In this document: positions 1-6,951 of the stretch, piece after piece
How positions within the stretch are numbered: the stretch's first letter is position 1
Layout of the letters: each line of letters opens with the position of its first letter
Assembly (NCBI GenBank): GCA_003243865.1
Contig: QHBQ01000161.1
Span: 1 to 14,757 of the forward strand
Direction of reading: 5' to 3'
DNA from: Candidatus Chloroheliales bacterium
GTDB lineage: Bacteria > Chloroflexota > Chloroflexia > QHBQ01
DNA length: 14,757 nt
Notes under the pieces: generated by a model
The model's input: the letters and a program-made list of their open reading frames with translations, nothing else
Told to the model about the DNA's origin: nothing
Database searches by the model: none
Position numbers and translations under genes: made by a program

Positions 1-870
1 TCGTGGGGTAATAAGCAAGCCGAATTGGTAGCCCGCGCGAAGCTGCTGGCCCAGGTGTCAGTCGTCACTCACCTGCACGGGCGGCACAAAGCATTGCCGC
101 TCACGCCTGCCAAACCACCGCCCGGCAGCAGGTTCGGAATTGACCCTGAGCTAAGGCCGGGTGGCAGCAAGACGGGGCGCAGCAGCGACACACTCGGCCC
201 CCACCCCAGCATCAGTAATGGGGCGCGACTCCAGACTAAGCCACTTGCCAGGCCCACTCTGCCGCCGGTCAGCGAACCGCGCTTTCCACTCAATCCCCTC
301 TACCGCGTGGTGGCGATTGCCTCATCCACCGGCGGGCCACTGGCGCTGCTCAAGGTGCTACGCGACATCCCGGCCAACTTTCCCGCGCCGATTTTGGTGG
401 TGCAGCACATTGCCAGTGGCTTCATCGCTGGCCTGGCCGAGTGGCTAGACCACGAGTGCAAACTGCCAGTGCGAGTCGCCAGGGATGGGCAGAGGGCGAC
501 TGCCGGTGTCATCTACCTCGCCCCCGACGACGTTCACCTGCTCTGCAACCGCAACCGAGGCGACTTCCTGCTGCAGACCGACAACAGCGGTGGGGAGCGG
601 ATCCGCCCCGCCGCCGATATGCTGTTCCGCTCAGTGGCAGAGAGTTACGGCCCGCGAGCCATCGGCGTCATTCTCACCGGCATGGGACGCGATGGCGCCG
701 ACGGACTAAAGGATATGCGAGGGGCAGGTGCGTATACCATTGCCCAAGACGAGGCCACCAGCGCCATCTTCGGGATGCCGAAGGTGGCGATCAGTATCGG
801 CGCGGTTAGCGAGGTGTTGGCAGTGGACGAGGTCGGGCAGCGCCTGGTCAATCTGCTCACCCTCTCATAG
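1..870 (+). CDS. cheB: CheB protein-glutamate methylesterase/deamidase, C-terminal part (5' end outside window)
   Basis: CheB removes methyl groups from glutamates of chemoreceptors (and deamidates glutamines), the adaptation step of chemotaxis, in the cytoplasm. The frame is open from base 1 (reads SWGNKQAELVARAKLL), so the gene starts upstream; the TTG at 25 is only the first possible start codon seen. Numbering from that TTG, the methylesterase domain spans about 94-280 and holds the full catalytic triad: Ser101 in SSTGG, His128 in VVQHI and Asp223 in GMGRDG. The conserved QDEATSAIFGMPK tail motif is at 241-253. The segment before about residue 22 resembles the end of a CheY-like receiver plus helix (ELVARAKLLAQV), so the full protein is probably the usual receiver-methylesterase type; that is inferred because the receiver is outside the window. 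The linker (about 25-90) is long and rich in Pro, Ser and Gly. No other chemotaxis gene is visible. Confidence 0.94.
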   Translation, partial: SWGNKQAELVARAKLLAQVSVVTHLHGRHKALPLTPAKPPPGSRFGIDPELRPGGSKTGRSSDTLGPHPSISNGARLQTKPLARPTLPPVSEPRFPLNPLYRVVAIASSTGGPLALLKVLRDIPANFPAPILVVQHIASGFIAGLAEWLDHECKLPVRVARDGQRATAGVIYLAPDDVHLLCNRNRGDFLLQTDNSGGERIRPAADMLFRSVAESYGPRAIGVILTGMGRDGADGLKDMRGAGAYTIAQDEATSAIFGMPKVAISIGAVSEVLAVDEVGQRLVNLLTLS

Positions 871-886
871 ATCGCAGCATTAAACA

Positions 887-952
887 GCCCCTGATCGGGG
901 CGACGAGGCTTTTCCATAGGGGCGCACATCAGTGCGCCCTTTGCGACCCCTA
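887..952. terminator. Two hairpins between convergent genes
   Basis: The 88 bp between the convergent cheB and glycosyltransferase genes contain two perfect hairpins. One is at 887-901 (GCCCC stem, 5-base loop). The other is a member of the GTAGGGGCG hairpin family at 920-939 (8-bp stem GGGCGCAC, loop ATCA). A longer alternative pairing of TAGGGGCGCA (917-926) with TGCGACCCCTA (942-952) is possible with one bulge. They may end transcription from both sides, but there is no clear T-run after either stem, so the terminator role is inferred from position. Confidence 0.45.
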
Positions 953-958
953 ATGGCC

Positions 959-2683
959 CTACTTCGGCACATAGGTATACCAGATGTCGGAGAAGAGCAG
1001 GCGATAGTTGTTGATGATCGCGTCGCGCATTGCGTTAGTGAGGATGTCGCCGCGCAGCTCCTCGACCTGATTGTGCAGCAGAATGATGGCGAACTGACGG
1101 TTCTGCACCTGCTGGCGCAGCGCCGAGTCGTCCCAGCGGCCCAGGTTGGCGAGGGCAGTGAGGTCGAAGAGGTCATCATAGGCAGGGCGCTTGGCTGCGA
1201 GTATCAGCAAACCCACCTCATCGCTGAGGAAGTTGGTGCCAGGGTTCTGCCGCACATTGGCAACGATGCGAGCAAGCTGGGTCTGCTCCGCATCGCTGGG
1301 GCGACGCAGGTCGAGGCCATACCAGCCGGAGGGTTGGGCGCTGGCAAATAGATATGCAGTCAGCAGCGCAGCCAAGCCCAGCGCCGCGATGGGGGCAAGG
1401 TATGCGCTCGCCCCTTGCGGGAGAGGGTCAGGGTGAGGAACAATCATCCCCTCTCCCCGCCGGGGGAGAGGGTCAGGGTGAGGGGCAAATATCCGCGCAG
1501 CTAGCTGTCCGGCTGCCAGCGCGAGGGCGAAGCAGATCGCCAGCAGGTGGTTGCTGTCGGCACCAACCACCCCGCCGCTGGGCAGCAACAAAGTGGCGGC
1601 AAGCAGGTAGGGAGCGACGATGGTGACCGTCCGACCGTGCCGCAGGTCGTTGGCCGCAAGCAACAAGAAAGCGGCGGCAACGATGAGCAGCGGCCACTCG
1701 TTATCCAGCAGCGCGCCGCCGAGCAAGTTGAGCAGCGTCCTGGCTGAGAAGGGCAGGGCGTGGTACGTGACCAGCTTGGCCCAGTAGCCACCGCCGGTCA
1801 GCAGAGTGAGCAGCAGAATGGGCAGCAGGCAGAGTGCCGCCAGCCCCGCCATCCAGGTGAACGCCCAACCAAAGCTAACGCCTCTACCCACCGTCGTAGA
1901 GGCGAACCGTTGTTCACCCTGCCGCGTGCGCCGCGATTGCCAGGCGAGCAGCAGCAAATATAGCGCGGCAGCCAGCGGACCAGCCAGGGCGGTCTGCTTG
2001 GTGAAGAAAGCGAGGGCCAACAGCAGCGCGGCCAACCAGGCGACCGTGCCACGCGGGCGCTGTTGCATCGCCAACAGCCCGCCCGCCATCAGCGCGAGGG
2101 CAAGCATATCGGCACGAAAGCGAGCCGCCCAGATCAGCGCCGGATACATGGTGGCAAACAGCAGCACAGTGAGGGCGAAAGGAATAAGATAATTTTGAAC
2201 TTTGAATTTTGAATAGGACTTACGCAGTTGCCACAGAATCGAGGCTGATTCTGTAGGGGCGAACTGCTGTTCGCCCTGCTCAACTGCGTAAGCCCTATTT
2301 GAACTTTGAACGACGCCGATCACTGCCAGCAGCCCGCCGATGAGGGCGGTGGCAATGAAAGCGAACAGCGACAGCCAGCGGCCGGGAGCGAAGGCGGGCG
2401 CGGCGGGGTCTAGCAACGCGCCGCTGAGGTAATAATAGAGTGGCGGGTAGGGCGCAGAGATGAAGCGAGTGGCGGTGGGCAGGGCGTAGATGTTCTCGCC
2501 GAGGCGGGTAAGCAACGCCTCGTATATGGTCAGCCCCTCGGAACCCTCACGTGGAAACTGATAGTTCAGCCACCAGCTAACGTCCGACCCTCGCTCGGCC
2601 ACGCGCAGCACGAGGGCAACGAGCAGTGCCGCAGCGCAGGCAACGGCCAGCATAGTGAGCAGGCGAGTGAGGTGTTGGTTCAT
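959..2683 (-). CDS. Polytopic membrane glycosyltransferase-like protein (GT39/RgtA-like superfamily)
   Basis: A 574-residue integral membrane protein with roughly ten or more hydrophobic helices. It starts with a signal-anchor (residues 8-28), followed by a large first outside loop with acidic residues (PREGSEG, 44-50) and the motif APYPPLYYYL (77-86). It also has FFTKQTA (226-232) and a soluble tail (about 450-574). This layout is that of GT-C fold, polyprenyl-phosphate-sugar dependent glycosyltransferases (GT39/ArnT-like), which act on the outer face of the membrane. The first-loop acidic residues are the expected catalytic site; the sugar and acceptor cannot be read. Three loops contain in-frame repeat-derived segments: residues about 129-158 (MITE-like element), 255-268 (hairpin repeat) and 398-426 (HPDPLPRRGEG-type repeat). 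The reading frame is nevertheless uninterrupted. The ATG at 2683 has no Shine-Dalgarno but lies 8 nt after a consensus-like promoter. Confidence 0.75.
   Translation of the reverse strand: MNQHLTRLLTMLAVACAAALLVALVLRVAERGSDVSWWLNYQFPREGSEGLTIYEALLTRLGENIYALPTATRFISAPYPPLYYYLSGALLDPAAPAFAPGRWLSLFAFIATALIGGLLAVIGVVQSSNRAYAVEQGEQQFAPTESASILWQLRKSYSKFKVQNYLIPFALTVLLFATMYPALIWAARFRADMLALALMAGGLLAMQQRPRGTVAWLAALLLALAFFTKQTALAGPLAAALYLLLLAWQSRRTRQGEQRFASTTVGRGVSFGWAFTWMAGLAALCLLPILLLTLLTGGGYWAKLVTYHALPFSARTLLNLLGGALLDNEWPLLIVAAAFLLLAANDLRHGRTVTIVAPYLLAATLLLPSGGVVGADSNHLLAICFALALAAGQLAARIFAPHPDPLPRRGEGMIVPHPDPLPQGASAYLAPIAALGLAALLTAYLFASAQPSGWYGLDLRRPSDAEQTQLARIVANVRQNPGTNFLSDEVGLLILAAKRPAYDDLFDLTALANLGRWDDSALRQQVQNRQFAIILLHNQVEELRGDILTNAMRDAIINNYRLLFSDIWYTYVPK
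1403..1490 (-). repeat. HPDPLPRRGEG-type repeat inside the glycosyltransferase gene
   Basis: Read on the minus strand this contains two copies of CCTCACCCTGACCCTCTCCC with a G-rich complement (GCGGGGAGAGGGG) between them. It is translated in frame as APHPDPLPRRGEG then VPHPDPLPQGA (residues about 400-425), which is unlike the hydrophobic sequence around it. A closely similar copy lies at 11547-11621 in a non-coding place, so this is a mobile or repetitive element carried within the gene rather than native protein sequence. The same peptide motif is familiar from conceptual translations of many unrelated bacterial genes. Confidence 0.8.
1879..1921. repeat. GTAGGGGCG-family hairpin repeat inside the glycosyltransferase gene
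   Basis: A perfect 9-bp inverted repeat (CGCCTCTAC at 1879-1887, GTAGAGGCG at 1896-1904) overlaps a second, imperfect hairpin (GGCGAAC, loop CGTT, GTTCACC; about 1901-1918). The second has the form of the hairpin family found elsewhere in the window. It codes in frame for the polar stretch around residues 255-268 (QGEQRFASTTVGRG) between two membrane helices. Confidence 0.6.
2193..2213. repeat. Heptanucleotide repeat (TTTTGAA-like), left of MITE
   Basis: Three heptamers TTTTGAA, CTTTGAA, TTTTGAA directly abut the MITE-like element. Two more (ATTTGAA, CTTTGAA, 2297-2310) follow it, so the element appears to sit inside a heptamer array. All lie within the glycosyltransferase reading frame. Confidence 0.7.
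2212..2299. mobile_element. MITE-like element with 19-bp terminal inverted repeats
   Basis: The left end AATAGGACTTACGCAGTTG (2212-2230) and the right end (2281-2299) are inverted copies matching at 18 of 19 positions. Between them are two perfect 8-bp hairpins: ACAGAATC/GATTCTGT (2233-2254) and GGGCGAAC/GTTCGCCC (2257-2276). If the element proper is 2216-2295 it is flanked on both sides by TA, the target duplication typical of IS630/Tc1-mariner type transposition. It carries no coding capacity of its own and lies in frame in the glycosyltransferase gene, encoding residues about 129-158. Confidence 0.75.
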
Positions 2684-2691
2684 CGCTGATT

Positions 2692-2720
2692 ATTGTATGC
2701 GCCAGCAGCTTGCCTGTCAA
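2692..2720 (-). promoter_or_regulatory. Promoter of the glycosyltransferase gene, probably giving a leaderless mRNA
   Basis: On the minus strand TTGACA (2720-2715, perfect -35) is followed after exactly 17 bp by TACAAT (2697-2692, five of six -10 bases). The ATG begins 8 nt after the -10 box, so transcription would start at or within about 2 nt of the start codon. No Shine-Dalgarno sequence precedes the ATG, which agrees with leaderless translation. Confidence 0.7.
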
Positions 2721-2853
2721 CCTTAGCGATATGTGGATGCAGCTTGCGCTTCAGGCACAAGAGATGGTACAGTAAGGTTGATTATACTAATCAGCTGTGG
2801 TAACGCTATATTTCTGTAAGGGCGCGTGCGCTCTGGCTGAAGGGGCAAAGTGG

Positions 2854-3768
2854 ATGAAGTGGATCGAGTTGAGCGTGGAGGCCGACCGCGAGGCGGCCGA
2901 GGCAATCAGCGAGCTATTCGCTAAATATGGTTACAACGGCGGGGTGGCGATCGAGGAGCCTATCATTCCCGACGAGGATGAGGAGGACAAATACGAGGTT
3001 GACCTCAGCCGCCCGGTGACTGTCAGCACCTGGCTGCCCGACGATGAGCTGGCGGCGGAGACGCGCGAACGCATTGTCCAGAACCTCTGGCACCTCGGTC
3101 AGATGCGCTACATTAGCCCGCTACGAGTCACGGTCAGCGACGAAGAGGACTGGGCCAACGCCTGGAAGGAGCATTACCATGTGCTGCGGGTCGGCCGCCA
3201 TGTCGTCATTCGCCCCTCCTGGCGCGAGTACAGCCCTGAGCCGGGCGATGTCAGCATCGAGCTTGACCCCGGCATGGCCTTCGGCACTGGCCTGCACCCC
3301 ACCACCCGCCTCTGCCTGGCCGCGCTGGAGGATTATGTCGCACCCGCGATGAGCGTGCTAGACCTCGGTTCCGGTAGCGGTATTCTGGCGATTGCCGCCG
3401 CTAAATTGGGCGCGGCAACCGTGCTGGCGATTGACAACGATCCTGTCGCCGTGAAGTCAGCAGCGGAGAACGTCGCGCTTAACCCCGAAGTCGGCGGGCG
3501 CATCGGCGTGGTCGAGGGTACGCTGGAAGCGACAGGGGGCGCGCAGTTCAATCTGGTGGTGGCGAATATTATCGCCAAAGTGATCATCGAACTGGCGTCT
3601 GGCCTCGCTGGCGCGCTGCTCCCCGGTGCCACCCTCATCGTCAGCGGCATCATCGAGGAGAAGGCCGACTCGGTAGCCCTGGCGCTCGCCGCCGCTGGCC
3701 TACACAACCTTGAGCGGCGGCAGGAGGGTGATTGGGTAGCGCTGGTCGCGCGGCGGGCGAGAGATTAG
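2854..3768 (+). CDS. prmA: Ribosomal protein L11 methyltransferase
   Basis: PrmA transfers methyl groups from S-adenosylmethionine to amino groups of ribosomal protein L11. The chosen ATG at 2854 gives 304 residues, normal for the family. It begins MKWIELSV, a typical PrmA N-terminus, with AGGGG (2841-2845) 8 nt upstream. A GTG at 2797 would add 19 residues without family resemblance. The N-terminal substrate-recognition domain covers about 1-120. The SAM-binding motif LDLGSGSGILAIAA is at about 169-182, an acidic loop IDNDP follows, and the post-motif NIIAKVIIELA corresponds to the NI.A..I motif of PrmA. The stop codon lies in a duplicated heptamer GATTAGT (3763-3776). The next gene follows after 26 bp on the same strand, suggesting one transcript. 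A possible -10 (TATACT, 2783-2788) lies upstream, but I see no good -35 for it. Confidence 0.96.
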   Translation: MKWIELSVEADREAAEAISELFAKYGYNGGVAIEEPIIPDEDEEDKYEVDLSRPVTVSTWLPDDELAAETRERIVQNLWHLGQMRYISPLRVTVSDEEDWANAWKEHYHVLRVGRHVVIRPSWREYSPEPGDVSIELDPGMAFGTGLHPTTRLCLAALEDYVAPAMSVLDLGSGSGILAIAAAKLGAATVLAIDNDPVAVKSAAENVALNPEVGGRIGVVEGTLEATGGAQFNLVVANIIAKVIIELASGLAGALLPGATLIVSGIIEEKADSVALALAAAGLHNLERRQEGDWVALVARRARD

Positions 3769-3776
3769 TGATTAGT
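3763..3776. repeat. Duplicated heptamer GATTAGT spanning the prmA stop codon
   Basis: Two perfect copies of GATTAGT, followed by AATC. The TAG stop of prmA is inside the first copy. Confidence 0.5.
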
Positions 3777-3794
3777 AATCAAAGGAGAACCACG

Positions 3795-4580
3795 ATGAAC
3801 CCAGCCTCAGTAAGGTCGTTGCAGCAGATAAACAGCCTTGATCAATCAACCCAACGTCAGTGGTATGTCCGCCTCATTCCCGAACCGCTGCTTGACCTTC
3901 TTGGTCTTACGCAGGAGGATCTCACCACCGATCGCCACATCACCTTCACCACCCGGCCCGACAAGGGCTACGTCAAGCTGCAACTGCACGCCGACCCCAG
4001 CGACCGCGATGCCGCCTACACCATTGAACTAGCCGACACTCCCTACGGCTACACCGAGGCGGTCTTCCTTAGCCTGCTCGACCCGGTCGCCGCCCGCTTC
4101 GATATTGATATAGACGAGCAAGGACGCGATACCATGCTCGGCACGATTGGCCGCAATCTTAAGGCCGAGCAACAGGCAATGGTTTCCGGTCTCGCTCCCG
4201 CACAGGTGCGGCGTGGGCTACGCATGGCCGAGCCGGTGTTCATCAAAGTTGACCAGTTCTGCGCCGCATTGGGGCAAGAGATGTGGGTCGGTCAGGCCTT
4301 TGCCTACCACAACGCGATCATCTTTGAGCGACACGGCTTCGGCTACCTGCAAGGCCGCGAGTTGATGGAGGAGATCGAGCGCGGCTTCCAGCCGGGTGGC
4401 CCACTCTATCTTGCCCTCGATGGCAGCACCCCCTTTCGCCAATCCGCCCAGGCTGGCACGGCACACGGGCGCAGTTGGGCGATCCATGATGGTGTTCTCG
4501 GCGCCGATTGGGGCGGGGTCAAGCTGTTCCGCCGCATCGGCGAACCGCAGCAGGTTCGCACCTTCACCGGGCCTTACTAA
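3795..4580 (+). CDS. Conserved-looking hypothetical protein downstream of prmA
   Basis: I do not recognise this 261-residue protein. The ATG at 3795 is preceded by AGGAG (3783-3787) with 7-nt spacing, a strong ribosome binding site, and codon use matches its neighbours, so it is a real gene. There is no signal peptide or membrane helix; composition is that of a soluble cytoplasmic protein. It has an acidic middle (FDIDIDEQGRD, 102-112). The C-terminal half is rich in aromatic residues and Gly (WVGQAFAYHNAIIFERHGFGYLQGREL, about 164-190, and WAIHDGVLGADWGG, 228-241). It contains a single Cys (156), so no Cys-based metal site is evident. The 26-bp gap after prmA suggests co-transcription but does not reveal a function. 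The TAA stop codon touches the left end of a MITE-like repeat. Confidence 0.8.
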   Translation: MNPASVRSLQQINSLDQSTQRQWYVRLIPEPLLDLLGLTQEDLTTDRHITFTTRPDKGYVKLQLHADPSDRDAAYTIELADTPYGYTEAVFLSLLDPVAARFDIDIDEQGRDTMLGTIGRNLKAEQQAMVSGLAPAQVRRGLRMAEPVFIKVDQFCAALGQEMWVGQAFAYHNAIIFERHGFGYLQGRELMEEIERGFQPGGPLYLALDGSTPFRQSAQAGTAHGRSWAIHDGVLGADWGGVKLFRRIGEPQQVRTFTGPY

Positions 4581-4671
4581 TACCAATTCCAGTGGGCAAT
4601 GCGGTATTTACGTAGGGGCGGGCTGCGCTCGCCCTAGCCCAATTTGCTGCATCACTCACTGGAAATGGTAT
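4580..4671. mobile_element. MITE-like element after the hypothetical gene
   Basis: The left end ATACCAATTCCAGTGGG (4580-4596) and the inverted right end (4655-4671) match at 15 of 17 positions. The inner part carries a GTAGGGGCG-family hairpin (4616-4634). Taking 4583-4668 as the element, it is flanked by TA on each side, as in the element at 2212-2299, but the terminal sequences differ, so it belongs to another family. No open reading frame of its own is present. Confidence 0.65.
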
Positions 4672-4710
4672 AAGATGGGTGGCAAGAAGCCAGCGACGGG
4701 CGGTGAACGT

Positions 4711-4779
4711 GTAGGGGCGCAAATTCATTGCGCCCTGGTTGGTGGTAAAACGGATGGGCGTGATAAATCACGCCCCTAC
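4711..4779. repeat. Head-to-head pair of GTAGGGGCG hairpins
   Basis: A 69-bp element bounded by the perfect inverted ends GTAGGGGCG (4711-4719) and CGCCCCTAC (4771-4779). It contains two perfect hairpins: stem GGGCGCAA with loop ATTCA (4715-4735) and stem GGGCGTGA with loop TAAA (4756-4775). The second is in the opposite orientation to the first. Confidence 0.75.
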
Positions 4780-4792
4780 GAAGGCCAAGGTT

Positions 4793-4841
4793 GTAGGGGC
4801 GCAAATTCATTGCGCCTTGGCTGGCCTTGCAACCATCCTAC
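4793..4841. repeat. 49-bp GTAGG...CCTAC hairpin repeat upstream of uvrB promoter
   Basis: It starts with GTAGG (4793-4797), ends with CCTAC (4837-4841) and holds a 7-bp stem GGCGCAA/TTGCGCC (4798-4816). A second copy of the same 49-bp length and closely similar sequence lies at 12665-12713. In both cases an oppositely oriented GTGAT.AATCACGCC hairpin lies just to the left, and a promoter with a TGC-extended -10 lies just to the right. Confidence 0.75.
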
Positions 4842-4854
4842 ATGGGGGCAAAAA

Positions 4855-4884
4855 CTGGCAATTTAGGCACAAATGTGCTATAAT
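4855..4884 (+). promoter_or_regulatory. Probable uvrB promoter with extended -10
   Basis: TATAAT (4879-4884), a perfect -10, is preceded by TGC, making an extended -10. A weak -35 CTGGCA (4855-4860, four of six) lies 18 bp upstream. It would give a leader of about 65 nt before the uvrB ATG. I see no Gram-positive-type LexA box next to it, so SOS control cannot be claimed from this sequence. Confidence 0.7.
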
Positions 4885-4955
4885 AGAGCTGCTGCCCACC
4901 ATTCGGCGATGGGCAACGCTTATGCTTTGGCCTTAAAAATAGGGGGTTAACAGAT

Positions 4956-6932
4956 ATGCCAGAGTTGAAGGTGGAATCCGACCTGATACCGCGCGGCGAT
5001 CAGCCGAAGGCGATTGAGCAACTGATCAGCGGACTGCGGGCGGGCGATAAGCATCAGACCCTGTTGGGCGTGACCGGCAGCGGCAAGACCCGCACGATGG
5101 CGGGGGTGATCGAGGCGGTGCAGCGCCCCACCCTGATCCTGTCGCCGAACAAGACGCTCGCCGCCCAGCTATACGCCGAGATGAAGGAGTTCTTCCCCAA
5201 CAACGCGGTCGAATACTTCGTCAGCTACTATGATTACTACCAGCCGGAAGCCTACATCCCACGCACCGACACCTACATCGAGAAGGACTCGGACATCAAT
5301 GAGGAGATTGACAAGCTGCGCAACGCGGCCACTCGCTCACTGTTCGAGCGCCGCGACGTGATCATCGTTGCCAGCGTGTCGTGCATCTACGGCCTCGGCT
5401 CACCGGAAGATTACGGCAAGGTGGTAGTCAGCTTGCAGCAGGGCCAGGCGGTGCGCCGCGACCGCCTGCTCCGCCACCTGGTGGACATTCAGTATACCCG
5501 CAACGATATGAGCTTCACCCGCGGCACCTTCCGCGTGCGCGGCGATACCCTCGATGTCTACCCCGCCTATGAGGAACTCGGCCTGCGCATTGAGTTCTTC
5601 GGCGATGAGATTGAGCGCATTAGCGACTTCGATACGCTCACCGGCGAGATCCTGGCCGAACACAAGAAGGTGGACATCTACCCCGCCAAGCATTTCATCA
5701 CCACCCAGGAGAAGCTGGAGCTTGCCATCCGCGACATCCAGGATGAACTGGCCCAGCGGGTAGCCTGGTTCGAGCGGGAGGGCAAGCTGGTCGAGGCGCA
5801 GCGTATCACCCAGCGCACCATGTACGACATCGAGATGCTACAAGAGACCGGCTATTGCAGCGGGGTAGAGAACTACTCGCGCCATCTCGCAAGGCGGCAG
5901 CCCGGCGATACCCCCTGGACGCTGCTCGACTACTTCCCTGACGATTTCCTGTTGTTCATTGACGAGTCGCATATCGCCATTCCCCAGGTTGGCGGGATGA
6001 GCGGCGGCGACCGCAGCCGCAAGGAGAACCTGGTCGAGTACGGCTTCCGCCTGCCCAGCGCGATGGACAACCGTCCGCTCACCTTCGACGAGTTCGAAAA
6101 GCACATCAACCAGGTCATCCACGTCTCGGCCACCCCCCGTGATTACGAGCGCGAACACAGCGCCCAGATCGTCGAGCAGATCATCCGCCCCACCGGCCTG
6201 ATCGACCCCATCATCAGCGTCAGGCCAACCAAGGGCCAGGTTGACGACCTGCTTGCCGAGGTCAAGGCGCGGGTAAGCAACGGGCAGCGCGCGCTCGTCA
6301 CCACCCTGACCAAGAAGATGGCCGAAGACCTGGCCGACTACCTGAAGGAGATGGGCATCAAGACCCACTACCTGCACAGCGACATCGAGACCCTGGAGCG
6401 CATCGAGATCCTGCGCGACCTGCGCCTCGGCATCTACGATGTGGTGGTCGGCATCAACCTACTGCGCGAGGGGCTTGACCTACCCGAAGTGTCGCTGGTG
6501 GCGATCATGGACGCGGACAAGGAGGGCTATCTGCGTTCGCGCGACTCGCTGATCCAGACGATTGGCCGCGCCGCCCGCCATGTCGAAGGCACAGTGCTAA
6601 TGTACGCCGACCGCATGACCGAGTCGATGCGCGCCGCGATTGACGAGACCTACCGCCGCCGCGCCATCCAGATTGCCTACAACCAGGAGCACGGCATCGA
6701 GCCGCGTTCGATCGTCAAGAGCATCCGCGACCTGACCAGCCGTCTGCGCGTGGCCGAGGAGAAGGCCGAGTACAACGCCAGCACCGGCGAGATCGTCATC
6801 CCCCGCGACGAGATCATGCGCCTGGTGAAGGACCTCGAAGTGCAGATGAAGCTGGCCGCCAAGAACCTGGAGTTCGAGAAGGCCGCACTGCTGCGCGACC
6901 AAGTCATCGAGCTACGTCGTTCGCTTGAGTGA
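4956..6932 (+). CDS. uvrB: Excinuclease ABC subunit B
   Basis: UvrB is the damage-verifying helicase-like ATPase of nucleotide excision repair. It is loaded on DNA by UvrA and recruits UvrC for incision. The 658-residue product is full length. Visible in order: Walker A GVTGSGKT (38-45); the DNA-gripping beta-hairpin with [21 protein letters not shown] (91-111); Walker B with DESH (336-339); motif III SAT (391-393); motifs V and VI ([19 protein letters not shown] about 497-515, QTIGRAAR 534-541); and the C-terminal UVR domain (about 622-657) that contacts UvrC. The ATG at 4956 has AGGGGG (4941-4946) 9 nt upstream. The gene stands alone with its own promoter; uvrA and uvrC are not in the window. 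Downstream it converges on the slipin gene with a hairpin in between. Confidence 0.99.
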   Translation: MPELKVESDLIPRGDQPKAIEQLISGLRAGDKHQTLLGVTGSGKTRTMAGVIEAVQRPTLILSPNKTLAAQLYAEMKEFFPNNAVEYFVSYYDYYQPEAYIPRTDTYIEKDSDINEEIDKLRNAATRSLFERRDVIIVASVSCIYGLGSPEDYGKVVVSLQQGQAVRRDRLLRHLVDIQYTRNDMSFTRGTFRVRGDTLDVYPAYEELGLRIEFFGDEIERISDFDTLTGEILAEHKKVDIYPAKHFITTQEKLELAIRDIQDELAQRVAWFEREGKLVEAQRITQRTMYDIEMLQETGYCSGVENYSRHLARRQPGDTPWTLLDYFPDDFLLFIDESHIAIPQVGGMSGGDRSRKENLVEYGFRLPSAMDNRPLTFDEFEKHINQVIHVSATPRDYEREHSAQIVEQIIRPTGLIDPIISVRPTKGQVDDLLAEVKARVSNGQRALVTTLTKKMAEDLADYLKEMGIKTHYLHSDIETLERIEILRDLRLGIYDVVVGINLLREGLDLPEVSLVAIMDADKEGYLRSRDSLIQTIGRAARHVEGTVLMYADRMTESMRAAIDETYRRRAIQIAYNQEHGIEPRSIVKSIRDLTSRLRVAEEKAEYNASTGEIVIPRDEIMRLVKDLEVQMKLAAKNLEFEKAALLRDQVIELRRSLE

Positions 6933-6951
6933 GACGAACAGATATCTGAAG

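Noticed and set aside
2260..2273. CGAAC-N4-GTTCG, a match to the LexA (SOS) box of Gram-positive bacteria
   Set aside because: It is the stem of a GTAGGGGCG-family hairpin inside a coding region, far from any damage-response promoter. Other family members have different stem bases, so the match is coincidental.
2797..2853. GTG start at 2797 for prmA
   Set aside because: It adds 19 residues with no family match; the ATG at 2854 has a ribosome binding site and the usual MKWIE start.
4611..4841. Cluster of repeats before uvrB as a possible CRISPR array
   Set aside because: Units differ in length and orientation, there are no regular spacers, and each copy is a self-contained hairpin. No cas gene is present.
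4396..4866. Plus-strand open frame of 156 codons overlapping the end of the hypothetical gene
   Set aside because: It overlaps a well-supported gene in another frame and then runs through MITE and hairpin repeats; its translation (VGAQIHCALVGGKTDGRDKSRPYE) is typical of translated repeats.
5838..6377. Long antisense open frame within uvrB (179 codons)
   Set aside because: It is a shadow of GC-rich codon use in uvrB, with no ribosome binding site and no family resemblance.
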